Shown in pieces: positions 24,887-33,903 of a stretch of 64,000 nt of DNA. A program made the translations under genes and the position numbers. This DNA is from an uncultured Eubacteriales bacterium (GTDB lineage: Bacteria > Bacillota > Clostridia > Oscillospirales > Acutalibacteraceae), in assembly GCA_934477125.1 (NCBI GenBank), contig CAKSOL010000005.1:140522-204521 (forward strand), given 5' to 3'. The notes beneath the pieces are model-generated. The model worked only from the letters and a program-made list of their open reading frames with translations, ran no database searches and had not been told where the DNA came from. How positions within the stretch are numbered: the stretch's first letter is position 1; each line of letters starts with the position of its first letter.

Positions 24887-26847
24887 TGAATCCTCCCGAA
24901 CTGCTTTTCAAGCTCGCGGCGTTTTAATTCAAACGCAACCGGTCTGCCGTGAGGGCAATACATAATGTCACGCGAGGAAAGTATTCGCTCGGCAAGGGTT
25001 TTTAATTCCTGCGCAGCTGAATGGTATCCGCCCTTGGTAGCCGCCTTGCAGGCTATCATATGATAAAGATCGTCGATACGCGAACCGTCCACCTTACCTA
25101 TTCCGACAAGCCCGTTTATTGCCTCCTCGCATACGGCAGCAACATCCTCACGGCTGAGCGCTGCCGGAACGGAACGCACCAGAACGGTTCCGTTTCCGAA
25201 ATCCTCAACCTCAAAGCCAGCCTCGGCAAGCAGCTCCATATTTTCAATCGCAGCGCTGTATTCCCGCTTTGCAAGCGTTAATCTGACAGGAGCGAGCAGC
25301 TGCTGAACCTCGGTTTTACCATTTTTCCGCAGCTGTTCAAAAAGTATTCTTTCGTGCGCCGCGTGCTTATCTATCAGATAAAGGCTTTGTCCCATTTCGG
25401 CGATAATATATGTTGAAAACGCCTCTCCGATAAATCTGATATTATCATTGATATCCTGATTTTCCTGCGGTGTATCTTCCTGTTTTTTCTCCGCTGTTTC
25501 TGCAGCGATTACTGCGTCAGCCGCCGTCGGAGCTTTATTTTCATCAGGCTCTCTTTTAATGTCAACCGACGTATTTTTTTCAGCGAACCGCTTAAAATCC
25601 GGATGATTGAAATAAACATTATTAAAATCGTTAAGTCTTGAATCAGGGGAGCTTTCGGCAACCGTTATTTTTTCCGGTTCGGCTGTTTTTTCCGCAGCCG
25701 GCTGGCTCTTATTTTCCGGTGCCTTATAAGAAATTCGTTCTGGCGTTTCGTCTATATTCATTTTCTGCTGGCGATATTCGGTTGAAATATTTGAAAACGC
25801 AGAAAGGCTTTGAGCCTTTCTTTTCGCCTGAGCCGAGACAGAAAGCTGAGGTCTGGTATCTCCTGCGGAAAGCGCCGATTTAACGGCAGAATAAACCGCC
25901 TCAAAAACTCTGCGTTCATCCGAAAAGCGCACCTGGGTTTTAGCCGGGTGAACATTAACGTCAACCTCGCCGAACGGCAGTCCGACGTTAAGCACAAATG
26001 CCGGGAATTTTCCTACCATAATACTATGGCGGTAAGCCTGCTCAACTGCCGCCGTTACCGTTCCGGACTGAACAAAACGTCCGTTTAAGAAGGTGAATTG
26101 CAAACTTCTTGAGCTGCGGCAGGAAACAGGTCTGCAAATAAGACCGCTGACACGCACTCCGGCGCTTTCTCCGGAAACCGGAATAACGCTGCCGGCAAAT
26201 TCTCTGCCGAGAACGCTGTAAACCGCGCTTTCAAGCTTACCGTCCCCCGGAGTTGAGAGCGTCTGTTTTCCGTCCCGGATGAATTTAAACGCTATTTCGG
26301 GGTGCGAAAGAGCGGCGCGGTCAACAACCGCCGCAACGGCATTACCCTCGGAAACATCCTTTTTAAGGAATTTCATTCTGGCGGGAGTATTATAAAACAG
26401 GTCGTTTACAATTATAGTTGTTCCGACGGCACAGCCGGTTTCCTCATTAAGGGTTTCTTCCCCGCCCTCTATCATATAATGAGTTCCGCAGTCGCTGTCC
26501 GGCTGTCTTGTTATAAGCTCAACCCTCGAAACCGCGCAGGTTGCGGCTAAAGCTTCACCGCGAAATCCGAGAGAGGCGATTGAATAAAGATCGTCGGCAG
26601 TTCTGATTTTGCTTGTCGCATGGCGCAGAAACGCAATAGGCACATCCTCGTTTGCCATTCCGCAGCCATTATCCGTAATTCGGAGCAGCGAAATGCCGCC
26701 GCGCCGGATTTCAACGGTTATATGAGTTGCTCCGGCGTCAATAGAATTTTCTATAAGCTCTTTCGCAACCGAAGCCGGTCTTTCAACCACCTCGCCGGCT
26801 GCTATCAGCTCGGCTATTTCCTTTTTAAGCAGCTTGATATGCGGCAT
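24883..26847 (-). CDS. mutL: DNA mismatch repair protein MutL (endonuclease type)
   Basis: A 654-residue protein. The N-terminal GHKL ATPase has ELIENSIDAGATHI, DNGCGM, HATSKI and LGFRGEALA. A Lys/Glu-rich linker (about 335-460) follows, then the C-terminal dimer/nuclease domain with DKHAAHERILFE (metal-binding DQHA type), ACKAATKGG and CPHGRP. These motifs show it nicks DNA itself, as expected in an organism without MutH. It follows mutS by 20 bases, and MutS and MutL act together. Confidence 0.96.
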   Translation of the reverse strand: MPHIKLLKKEIAELIAAGEVVERPASVAKELIENSIDAGATHITVEIRRGGISLLRITDNGCGMANEDVPIAFLRHATSKIRTADDLYSIASLGFRGEALAATCAVSRVELITRQPDSDCGTHYMIEGGEETLNEETGCAVGTTIIVNDLFYNTPARMKFLKKDVSEGNAVAAVVDRAALSHPEIAFKFIRDGKQTLSTPGDGKLESAVYSVLGREFAGSVIPVSGESAGVRVSGLICRPVSCRSSRSLQFTFLNGRFVQSGTVTAAVEQAYRHSIMVGKFPAFVLNVGLPFGEVDVNVHPAKTQVRFSDERRVFEAVYSAVKSALSAGDTRPQLSVSAQAKRKAQSLSAFSNISTEYRQQKMNIDETPERISYKAPENKSQPAAEKTAEPEKITVAESSPDSRLNDFNNVYFNHPDFKRFAEKNTSVDIKREPDENKAPTAADAVIAAETAEKKQEDTPQENQDINDNIRFIGEAFSTYIIAEMGQSLYLIDKHAAHERILFEQLRKNGKTEVQQLLAPVRLTLAKREYSAAIENMELLAEAGFEVEDFGNGTVLVRSVPAALSREDVAAVCEEAINGLVGIGKVDGSRIDDLYHMIACKAATKGGYHSAAQELKTLAERILSSRDIMYCPHGRPVAFELKRRELEKQFGRIQ

Positions 26848-26867
26848 TTTTCCGCTCCCTTCTCAAA

Positions 26868-29465
26868 TTAAATGCTTTTCGCTTTTGTTGCAAGGTCAAA
26901 AAGTATTCCCATTGCCTCTATCGGAGTCAGTGTATTGACATCCAGCATCTGAAGCTCCTTTAAAAGCTCGGACGCACCCTGCAATTCAATGGGCAGCTGA
27001 GCCTGAGGAGCGGCGGCTGTGCGGTATGTTATAACTCCGTCCTCAATAGTTTGCTTTAAGATATCCTTGGCGCGCTTGATTACCGAATCCGGTATTCCGC
27101 TGAGCTTTGCGACCTCAATACCGTAGCTGTCGTCCGCACCGCCCGGAACGATACGCCTTAAAAAGATTATATCGTCGCCGCGTTTTTTTACGGCGATATT
27201 ATAATTCTTAACGCCCTGAAGCTCGTTTTCCATTTCGGTCAGCTCGTGATAATGAGTTGCAAACAAGGCTCTTGCGCCCAATTTACGCTTTTCGGCTACA
27301 AATTCGAGAACCGCTCTTGCTATTGACATTCCGTCGTAGGTTGATGTTCCCCTGCCTATCTCGTCAAGTATAAGCAAGCTGTTTTTGGTTGCGTTTTTAA
27401 GAATATCCGCAACCTCGCTCATTTCGACCATAAAGGTTGACTGACCTGAGGCAAGGTCGTCCGACGCTCCCACGCGGGTATATATCGCATCGGCAACGCC
27501 TATCTGCGCTATTTTTGCTGGAACAAACGAGCCTATCTGCGCCATAAGCGTTATCAGCGCGACCTGCCGCATATAGGTTGATTTTCCTGCCATATTCGGT
27601 CCTGTTATTATAGCACAGCGGTTATCGCCGCCATCAAGCATAGTGTCGTTTGAAACGAACGGCGTTTTAATCATCTGCTCTACAACCGGATGACGACCGT
27701 CCTTAATATGTATAACCCCGCTGTTATCAACAAGCGGACGGCAATAATCGTTGTTCGCGGCGACCTCGGCGAATGAGCAGAGCGAGTCCAGCCGGGCTAT
27801 TGCCGACGCGGTTTTCTGGAAACGCAGTATTTCCGCAGCCGCCTTTCGGCGAACCCCGTCGAAAAGCTCGTATTCAAGCTGAACAACGCGGTCCTTAGCC
27901 GACAGAACCCTCATTTCAAGCTCTTTTAATTCTTCGGTTATAAAGCGTTCGCAGTTTGTCAGGGTCTGCTTGCGGATATAATCCTCCGGAACCTTATCGA
28001 GAGCTGAATTCGTCACTTCAATATAGTATCCGAAAACCTTGTTATAACGCACTCTGAGGTTCTTTATTCCCGTGCGCTCGCGCTCGCGGGTTTCGATATC
28101 CGTGAGATACCCCGTGCCGTTATTCATATCTGAGCGCAGCAAATCGACCTGCTCGCTGTAACCGTCCTTTATAAGTCCGCCCTCGCGCACCGTTGCCGGG
28201 GGCTGCTCGGATATTGCGTTCTTTATAAGCTCAACGATTTCCTCAAGCGGGTCAATATCGCCGAATATCGTTTTAAGCATACGGCTGTTTACATTCTGAA
28301 GCAGCATTTTTATCGGATAAAAGCGCGCGGCAGTATCGGCAAGGCTCAGCAAATCGCGTGCCGAGGCGCTGCCGTATACAACGCGCGTCATCAGCCTTTC
28401 AATGTCCCTTACTCCGCTCATACCGTTTATAAGCTCACCGCGCAGAACAGTTCCGCTGCAAAGCTCCTCAACCGCGTTCTGACGAAGCATTATTTCATTT
28501 ATCGACAGCAGCGGATGCTCAACCCATGAACGGATAAGTCTTTTGCCCATTGCTGTTTTTGTACGGTCCAGAACCCAGAGCAAAGAGCCTTTTTTTGATT
28601 TTGAGCGCATTGTTTCGCAAAGCTCAAGGTTTCTGACCGCCGTCATTTCAAGCCGCATATACTGCGAATCGGTATAAAAATCCACCTGATTTACCGAAAT
28701 TGAGCCGCTTACTCCGGTTTCGTAAAGGTAACGGATTGCCGCTCCGAGAGCGCTTTCGGCGGCGCTGCCGGAGGTTATTCCGAGATTTTCCGTGCTGACA
28801 ACCGAGAAATGCTCAAGCAGAAGCGGCTCTGTAACCGAGGTATCGAAATCCTCGCGGCTGCGCTCGGTAACCGTGCCGGAAAAGTCCTCATAAAGCAGCT
28901 TTGACATTCCGGGATCCGCCTTAACTGACGAATCGCAGAGCACCTCGCTCGGAGAAAATCTCGAAAGCTCATCCGCAGTTCTGCGAACAACCGAATCGCC
29001 GGATATTTCGGTAAGGTGGCTTTCACCGGTTGAAGCGTCGGTAAAGCACAGTCCTACGGTTCCGTTTTTAAGAGACAGCGCCGCAAGGTAGTTATTGCGC
29101 GATTCATCAAGCATACTGTCCTCTATAACCGTACCCGGAGTTACAATATGAACGACCTCGCGTTTAACAAGCTTTTTTGCCTTTGAGGGATCCTCGGTCT
29201 GCTCGCATATAGCGACCTTATAGCCCTTTGCAACAAGACGCGCAATATAGTTATCGCAGCTATGAAACGGAACGCCGCACATCGGCGCACGCTCCGAAAG
29301 ACCGCATTCCTTTCCTGTTAAAACAAGGTCAAGCTCCTCGGACGCCTTTTTAGCGTCCTCAAAGAACATTTCGTAAAAGTCCCCGACCCTGTAAAAAAGA
29401 ATACAGTCCTCATAATCCTGTTTTATTTTAAAATACTGCTTCATCATAGGCGATAACTCGTCCAC
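26868..29465 (-). CDS. mutS: DNA mismatch recognition protein MutS
   Basis: About 865 residues. The mismatch-reading FYEMF motif is near the start (FYRVGDFYEMFFEDAKKAS), connector and lever/clamp domains are in the middle, and the ATPase has Walker A GPNMAGKSTYMRQ, LILDEIGRGTSTYDG and a LFATHYHEL-type motif, then a C-terminal dimer helix. I prefer the GTG at 29465, giving MDELSPMMKQY as in the family, over the TTG at 29498, which has no ribosome site. It precedes mutL in the same operon. Confidence 0.95.
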   Translation of the reverse strand: MDELSPMMKQYFKIKQDYEDCILFYRVGDFYEMFFEDAKKASEELDLVLTGKECGLSERAPMCGVPFHSCDNYIARLVAKGYKVAICEQTEDPSKAKKLVKREVVHIVTPGTVIEDSMLDESRNNYLAALSLKNGTVGLCFTDASTGESHLTEISGDSVVRRTADELSRFSPSEVLCDSSVKADPGMSKLLYEDFSGTVTERSREDFDTSVTEPLLLEHFSVVSTENLGITSGSAAESALGAAIRYLYETGVSGSISVNQVDFYTDSQYMRLEMTAVRNLELCETMRSKSKKGSLLWVLDRTKTAMGKRLIRSWVEHPLLSINEIMLRQNAVEELCSGTVLRGELINGMSGVRDIERLMTRVVYGSASARDLLSLADTAARFYPIKMLLQNVNSRMLKTIFGDIDPLEEIVELIKNAISEQPPATVREGGLIKDGYSEQVDLLRSDMNNGTGYLTDIETRERERTGIKNLRVRYNKVFGYYIEVTNSALDKVPEDYIRKQTLTNCERFITEELKELEMRVLSAKDRVVQLEYELFDGVRRKAAAEILRFQKTASAIARLDSLCSFAEVAANNDYCRPLVDNSGVIHIKDGRHPVVEQMIKTPFVSNDTMLDGGDNRCAIITGPNMAGKSTYMRQVALITLMAQIGSFVPAKIAQIGVADAIYTRVGASDDLASGQSTFMVEMSEVADILKNATKNSLLILDEIGRGTSTYDGMSIARAVLEFVAEKRKLGARALFATHYHELTEMENELQGVKNYNIAVKKRGDDIIFLRRIVPGGADDSYGIEVAKLSGIPDSVIKRAKDILKQTIEDGVITYRTAAAPQAQLPIELQGASELLKELQMLDVNTLTPIEAMGILFDLATKAKSI

Positions 29466-29536
29466 AGCAATTACACATCCCTTATTTTTACTTTTCAAAT
29501 GCGTTTAAGGTAAAAAAATCCCGGCAGTATCGGGTT

Positions 29537-29944
29537 TTAATGGCATCCGCCGCAGCTTTCGCAGCTGCCTGAGCAGCTATGCTCCTCAGGCTCACAGGTT
29601 GCCGGATCGGCGCCCTCGACACACTGCATTATAATGCTGTTGATATCGTTAAGCATATGGTCAAGCTCCGCCTTTGCCGCATTATACTCCGCCATAGCCG
29701 ATCCGGACATAACCTCGGAATATACCTTTCTGAGCTTTTCGTTAAGCTTTCTTATTTTTTCCTCATCCCGTTCGTCTGCGCCCATAACACGGTCAAGCTC
29801 CATACGGGTAATGTTAAACTCCCCGATTTTCTGCTGAAGCTCGGCATCGTTATCATTTGCGATACGTGCCTTTGCGAAACGGATAAAGCGTTCGTCCTGC
29901 TGGACTGCTGCGCCGAGCTGGCGCGCTGCGTCAAGAATATTCAT
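29537..29944 (-). CDS. YlbF/YmcA-family protein with a Cys-rich tail
   Basis: A 135-residue helical protein of the YlbF/YmcA (Ric complex) family: NILDAARQLGAAVQQDERFI, a long coiled region, then a short C-terminal tail with five Cys and two His (HSCSGSCESCGGCH). In Bacillus, YmcA, YlbF and YaaT form a complex that binds iron-sulfur clusters, promotes mRNA processing by RNase Y, and affects biofilm and competence. The neighbour upstream is miaB, as ymcA follows ymcB in Bacillus. The tail could bind metal or a cluster. Confidence 0.8.
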   Translation of the reverse strand: MNILDAARQLGAAVQQDERFIRFAKARIANDNDAELQQKIGEFNITRMELDRVMGADERDEEKIRKLNEKLRKVYSEVMSGSAMAEYNAAKAELDHMLNDINSIIMQCVEGADPATCEPEEHSCSGSCESCGGCH

Positions 29945-29974
29945 TATAATTTACTCCTTAATTTTAAATTATTT

Positions 29975-31375
29975 TTATAACAAGGTGCCTTTTAGCACAC
30001 CGTCATACGATGTTATATGCGTTCTGCACAGCTTTCCGCACATTTCCGGACTTCCTTCAAATTCAACCGTTATATTACCGTCGGTATGACCGGTCAGATA
30101 TCCGGCGTTCTGAGACTGCCCCTCGCAGAGAACGCGGTAATCCCTGCCGACCATTCCAGAAAGATTGTCGTTCCCTATTTTTTCCTGAACCCGCAGCAGC
30201 TCGGTGAACCAGCGTCCCTTTTCCTCTCTCGAAACGGGGTCGGGCATAGCTGCCGCCGGCGTTCCCTCGCGCGGAGAATAAATAAAGGTGAAAAGCGAAG
30301 TGAATTTCACCCTTTCTACAAGCTCAAGGGTCTGTTTGAAGTCCTCATAGGTTTCTCCGGGGAAACCGACGATTATATCCGTCGTCAGAGCAATATCCGG
30401 TATTCTCTCCCTCGCCGCGCTTATAAGCTCAAGATATTTTGCGCGGTCATAATGCCTGTTCATAGCCTTTAAAATTCTGTCGCTCCCGCTCTGAAACGGC
30501 AGATGAAGATGCCGCGCAGCCTTTTCGCAGTCGCGTATTGCGTCGAGCAGCTCTACCGTACAGTCCTTTGGATGGGACGTCATAAACTTTATACGGAAAT
30601 CGCCGTCTATGTCATTTATCATTCTGAGCAGCCGGGCAAAATTAACTCCGTGTTCCTCGCCCTTGCCGTATGAATTGACATTCTGACCGAGCAGCATTAT
30701 TTCCTTATATCCGGCTTCAACCATCTGCTTTGCTTCCTGCAAAACATCCTCCGGCGCTCTTGAGCGCTCCCTGCCTCTGACATACGGTACAATACAGTAG
30801 GTACAGAAATTATTGCAGCCGCGCATAACCGGCAGAAATCCTTTTATGTCGCCGTCCCGCCGAACCGGTACATCCTCAACTATCTCACCGTTTGAAAGCT
30901 CGGATTCAAATACCCTCTCTCCCAAAAGACAGCGATATATAAATTCAGGAAGTCTGTGCTGAACCTGTGTTCCGAAAACAAGGTCAACATACGGAAAGCT
31001 TGAACGCAGACGTTTCTGAACCGAGTCCTGCTGAGCCATACAGCCGCATACGGCAAGTATCATACCGGGACGGCGGCGCTTATAGTGCTTCATAGCTCCG
31101 ACATTCCCGTAAACTCTGTCCTCAGCATGTCCACGGACGGCGCAGGTATTATAAAGAATAAGCTCGGCATCCTCCGGGGTGTCGGTGAAGGTATATCCCA
31201 TCTCGGAAAGTATTCCCTTTATGCGTTCGGAATCGCTTACATTCTGCTGACAGCCGTAGGTTATAACCAGCGCACGCGGCGCTCTGCCGTAACGCTCATA
31301 AAGCTTAGCGGATGCCCGGCTTGCAAATGCCCGCTGTTCGGGCGGAAAAGAATTGCGGTTTATTGCATCAAACAA
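29975..31375 (-). CDS. miaB: tRNA 2-methylthio-N6-isopentenyladenosine synthase
   Basis: A 466-residue radical-SAM methylthiotransferase acting on prenylated A37. The N-terminal cluster-binding domain shows TYGCQQNVSDSERI, NTCAVRGHAED and VCGCMAQQ. The radical-SAM motif is CNNFCTYCIVPYVRG, and a C-terminal TRAM domain includes GYLTGHTDGNITVEFEG. The TTG at 31375 has AAGGAG in front. It uses the product of MiaA (24 kb); the ylbF-like gene follows. Confidence 0.95.
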   Translation of the reverse strand: MFDAINRNSFPPEQRAFASRASAKLYERYGRAPRALVITYGCQQNVSDSERIKGILSEMGYTFTDTPEDAELILYNTCAVRGHAEDRVYGNVGAMKHYKRRRPGMILAVCGCMAQQDSVQKRLRSSFPYVDLVFGTQVQHRLPEFIYRCLLGERVFESELSNGEIVEDVPVRRDGDIKGFLPVMRGCNNFCTYCIVPYVRGRERSRAPEDVLQEAKQMVEAGYKEIMLLGQNVNSYGKGEEHGVNFARLLRMINDIDGDFRIKFMTSHPKDCTVELLDAIRDCEKAARHLHLPFQSGSDRILKAMNRHYDRAKYLELISAARERIPDIALTTDIIVGFPGETYEDFKQTLELVERVKFTSLFTFIYSPREGTPAAAMPDPVSREEKGRWFTELLRVQEKIGNDNLSGMVGRDYRVLCEGQSQNAGYLTGHTDGNITVEFEGSPEMCGKLCRTHITSYDGVLKGTLL

Positions 31376-31488
31376 GAAAATTCTCCTTAATTACAAATAA
31401 TCAATTTATTATACTATAAATATATCTTTTTCGCAAGACCCGCAAGGAGATATTTTCGTAAATTTTAAGCATATTTTAAAATTATAAT

Positions 31489-33447
31489 CTATTTTCCGCG
31501 TCTGAGCTTTTCGATTTTATCTCTCAGAACGGCTGCATGCTCAAATTCGAGTATCTTCGCCGCCTGTTTCATTTCCTCGGTCAATCTCTTGATTTCCGCC
31601 TCGCGCTCGGCGCGGCTCATTCTTGAAACAGGACGGTCTCTGTCAACCTTTTTGCCGATTTCGATTATATCGCGGACATCCTTAACTATCGTCTTTGGAG
31701 TTATTCCGTGTTCCTCGTTATAACGCTGCTGTATTGCGCGGCGGCGTTCGGTCTCGCGGATGGCGTTTTCCATAGACTGCGTTACGCTGTCGGCATACAT
31801 AATAACCTCGCCGTTGGCATTTCTCGCGGCTCTGCCTATCGTCTGGACAAGCGAGGTTTCACTGCGCAGAAAGCCCTCCTTGTCCGCGTCAAGTATCGCG
31901 ACAAGCGACACTTCGGGTATATCCAAGCCTTCTCTCAGCAGGTTTATGCCGACAAGAACGTCAAACTCTCCGAGTCTCAGACCGCGGATTATCTCCATTC
32001 GCTCAATGGTATCTATATCAAAGTGCATATACCTGACCTTAACGGAAACGTTTTCCAGATACTCGGTAAGGTCCTCAGCCATTTTTTTGGTCAGAGTTGT
32101 AATAAGCACGCGTTCCTTACGGGAAACGCGCATATTTATTTCGGAAATAAGGTCGTCTATCTGTCCCTCGCTCGGTCTTACCGATACCGGCGGATCAAGC
32201 AGTCCCGTAGGTCTTATTACCTGCTCGACAATCTGCGCCGCGCGCTCGCGTTCAAACTCTCCGGGCGTTGCGGAAACAAACACCGCCTGATTTATATGAG
32301 AATAAAATTCATCGAAATTAAGCGGACGGTTATCATATGCCGAGGGCAGACGAAAGCCGTATTCAACCAGATTTTCCTTTCTTGCGCGGTCTCCGCCGTA
32401 CATTCCGCGAACCTGCGGCAGCGTAACGTGAGACTCATCGACAAAAAGCAGAAAATCGTCCGGAAAATAATCAAGCAGCGTTGACGGCGTACTGCCGGCA
32501 GGTCTGCCGGAAAGAACGCGCGAATAGTTTTCTATTCCCTTGCATATTCCTATTTCCCTCAGCATTTCTATATCGTATTCCGTTCGCTGGCGTATTCTCT
32601 GAGCCTCTATAAGCTTACCTGCATCGGTAAAGAATTTTACACGCTCTTCCATTTCCTCCCTGAGCGACGCGAGCGCCTGCTCCATTTTATCCTGAGGCAC
32701 TATATAATGGGAAGCCGGATATATGGCAATATGCGACAGAACGCTTTTGATTTCCCCGGTCAGCGGATTCATTTCGCAGATACGGTCTATCTCGTCGCCG
32801 AAAAATTCAATCCGTATCGCAGTATCGCTTGAATACGCAGGAAATACTTCGACCGTATCTCCGCGCACACGGAATTTGTTGCGCTGAAAGCTGATATCGT
32901 TTCTTTCGTACTGCAAATCAACCAGCTTGGCTATAAGCTCGTCCCGATTCTTTTCAGTTCCCGACCGCAGCGAAATAACCATATTCCGGTAGTCTATCGG
33001 GCTGCCGAGAGAATAAATGCAGGAAACGCTCGCAACGATTATAACGTCGCGCCTTTCGGAAAGGGCGCAGGTTGCAGAATGGCGAAGCTTATCTATTTCA
33101 TCATTTATCGCCGAATCCTTTTCAATATAGGTATCGGTTCCGGGAATATAAGCCTCCGGCTGGTAATAATCGTAGTAAGATACAAAATACTCCACCGCAT
33201 TTTCAGGGAAAAATTCTCTGAACTCACTGCAAAGTTGTGCGGCAAGGGTTTTATTGTGGGCGAGCACGAGCGTCGGGCGGTTAACATTCGCAATGATATT
33301 AGCCATAGTAAAGGTCTTGCCGGAACCGGTGACACCCAGCAGCACCTGTTCCCTTTCGCCGTTTTCAATACCCTTTGTCAGCTTTTCAATAGCCTCCGGC
33401 TGGTCGCCCGTCGGCATGTATTTTGAATGTAAAACAAACTTATCCAC
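31489..33447 (-). CDS. uvrB: Excinuclease ABC subunit B
   Basis: A 652-residue helicase-like damage-verification protein of nucleotide excision repair. Walker A is GVTGSGKTFTMANI, the beta-hairpin region is YYDYYQPEAYIPGTDTYIEK, then DESHVTLPQVRGMYGGDRAR, LREGLDIPEVSLVAILDADK, QTIGRAARN, and a C-terminal UVR domain that binds UvrC. GTG start after AAGGAACGG. Upstream, 33448-33652 contains no gene. uvrA and uvrC are not adjacent. Confidence 0.96.
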   Translation of the reverse strand: MDKFVLHSKYMPTGDQPEAIEKLTKGIENGEREQVLLGVTGSGKTFTMANIIANVNRPTLVLAHNKTLAAQLCSEFREFFPENAVEYFVSYYDYYQPEAYIPGTDTYIEKDSAINDEIDKLRHSATCALSERRDVIIVASVSCIYSLGSPIDYRNMVISLRSGTEKNRDELIAKLVDLQYERNDISFQRNKFRVRGDTVEVFPAYSSDTAIRIEFFGDEIDRICEMNPLTGEIKSVLSHIAIYPASHYIVPQDKMEQALASLREEMEERVKFFTDAGKLIEAQRIRQRTEYDIEMLREIGICKGIENYSRVLSGRPAGSTPSTLLDYFPDDFLLFVDESHVTLPQVRGMYGGDRARKENLVEYGFRLPSAYDNRPLNFDEFYSHINQAVFVSATPGEFERERAAQIVEQVIRPTGLLDPPVSVRPSEGQIDDLISEINMRVSRKERVLITTLTKKMAEDLTEYLENVSVKVRYMHFDIDTIERMEIIRGLRLGEFDVLVGINLLREGLDIPEVSLVAILDADKEGFLRSETSLVQTIGRAARNANGEVIMYADSVTQSMENAIRETERRRAIQQRYNEEHGITPKTIVKDVRDIIEIGKKVDRDRPVSRMSRAEREAEIKRLTEEMKQAAKILEFEHAAVLRDKIEKLRRGK

Positions 33448-33652
33448 CTGTTATCCGTTCCTTTTTAAATTTAGGTTATAATTATTATGTCATAAAATCA
33501 TAAGCTTACGATTTTGTCTGCAAACATTATAGCATAATTCGGAATAAAAGTAAATACGACACGCCGCTCTTATTTAATAAGCCGAGATACATTAAAAATT
33601 TGCAATTTGATTTAGAGCGCGGCTTAAATTAAAGCAGAATGTCAAAAAAAAC

Positions 33653-33681
33653 TTGACAAAATGCGCTTTAGAATATATTAT
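33653..33681 (+). promoter_or_regulatory. Promoter of tRNA-Leu(TAA)
   Basis: TTGACA at 33653-33658, a 17-base spacer, and TATTAT at 33676-33681. Confidence 0.75.
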
Positions 33682-33689
33682 TGTATTAT

Positions 33690-33776
33690 GCCGCTGTGGT
33701 GGAATAGGCAGACACAAGGGACTTAAAATCCCTCGGTAGCGATACCGTACCGGTTCAAGTCCGGTCAGCGGCACCA
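33690..33776 (+). tRNA. tRNA-Leu (anticodon TAA)
   Basis: An 87-base class II tRNA. The acceptor GCCGCTG pairs with CAGCGGC, the anticodon stem AGGGA/TCCCT encloses CTTAAAA (anticodon TAA), a long variable arm follows, then the T arm GGTTCAAGTCC and an encoded CCA. Confidence 0.95.
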
Positions 33777-33783
33777 AGCTTTA

Positions 33784-33828
33784 ATCACCCGAATACTTTA
33801 CCGGCGGTAAAGTATTCGGGTGATTTTG
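33784..33828 (+). terminator. Terminator after tRNA-Leu(TAA)
   Basis: A 19-base perfect stem ATCACCCGAATACTTTACC with a three-base loop, followed by TTTTGTTTT. Confidence 0.85.
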
Positions 33829-33847
33829 TTTTACAGTGTTTATAAAT

Positions 33848-33898
33848 TATACGCCGTATCCGACCGTGACATATATTTCCGGTCGGGTGCGGCGTATA
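33848..33898 (-). terminator. Terminator of the kinase-regulator-lipoprotein operon
   Basis: ATACGCCG...CGGCGTAT with an inner CCGACCG/CGGTCGG stem, just after the stop of the lipoprotein gene on the minus strand. The T-rich tract is weak (TATAATTTATAA). Confidence 0.6.
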
Positions 33899-33903
33899 TT
33901 CTC

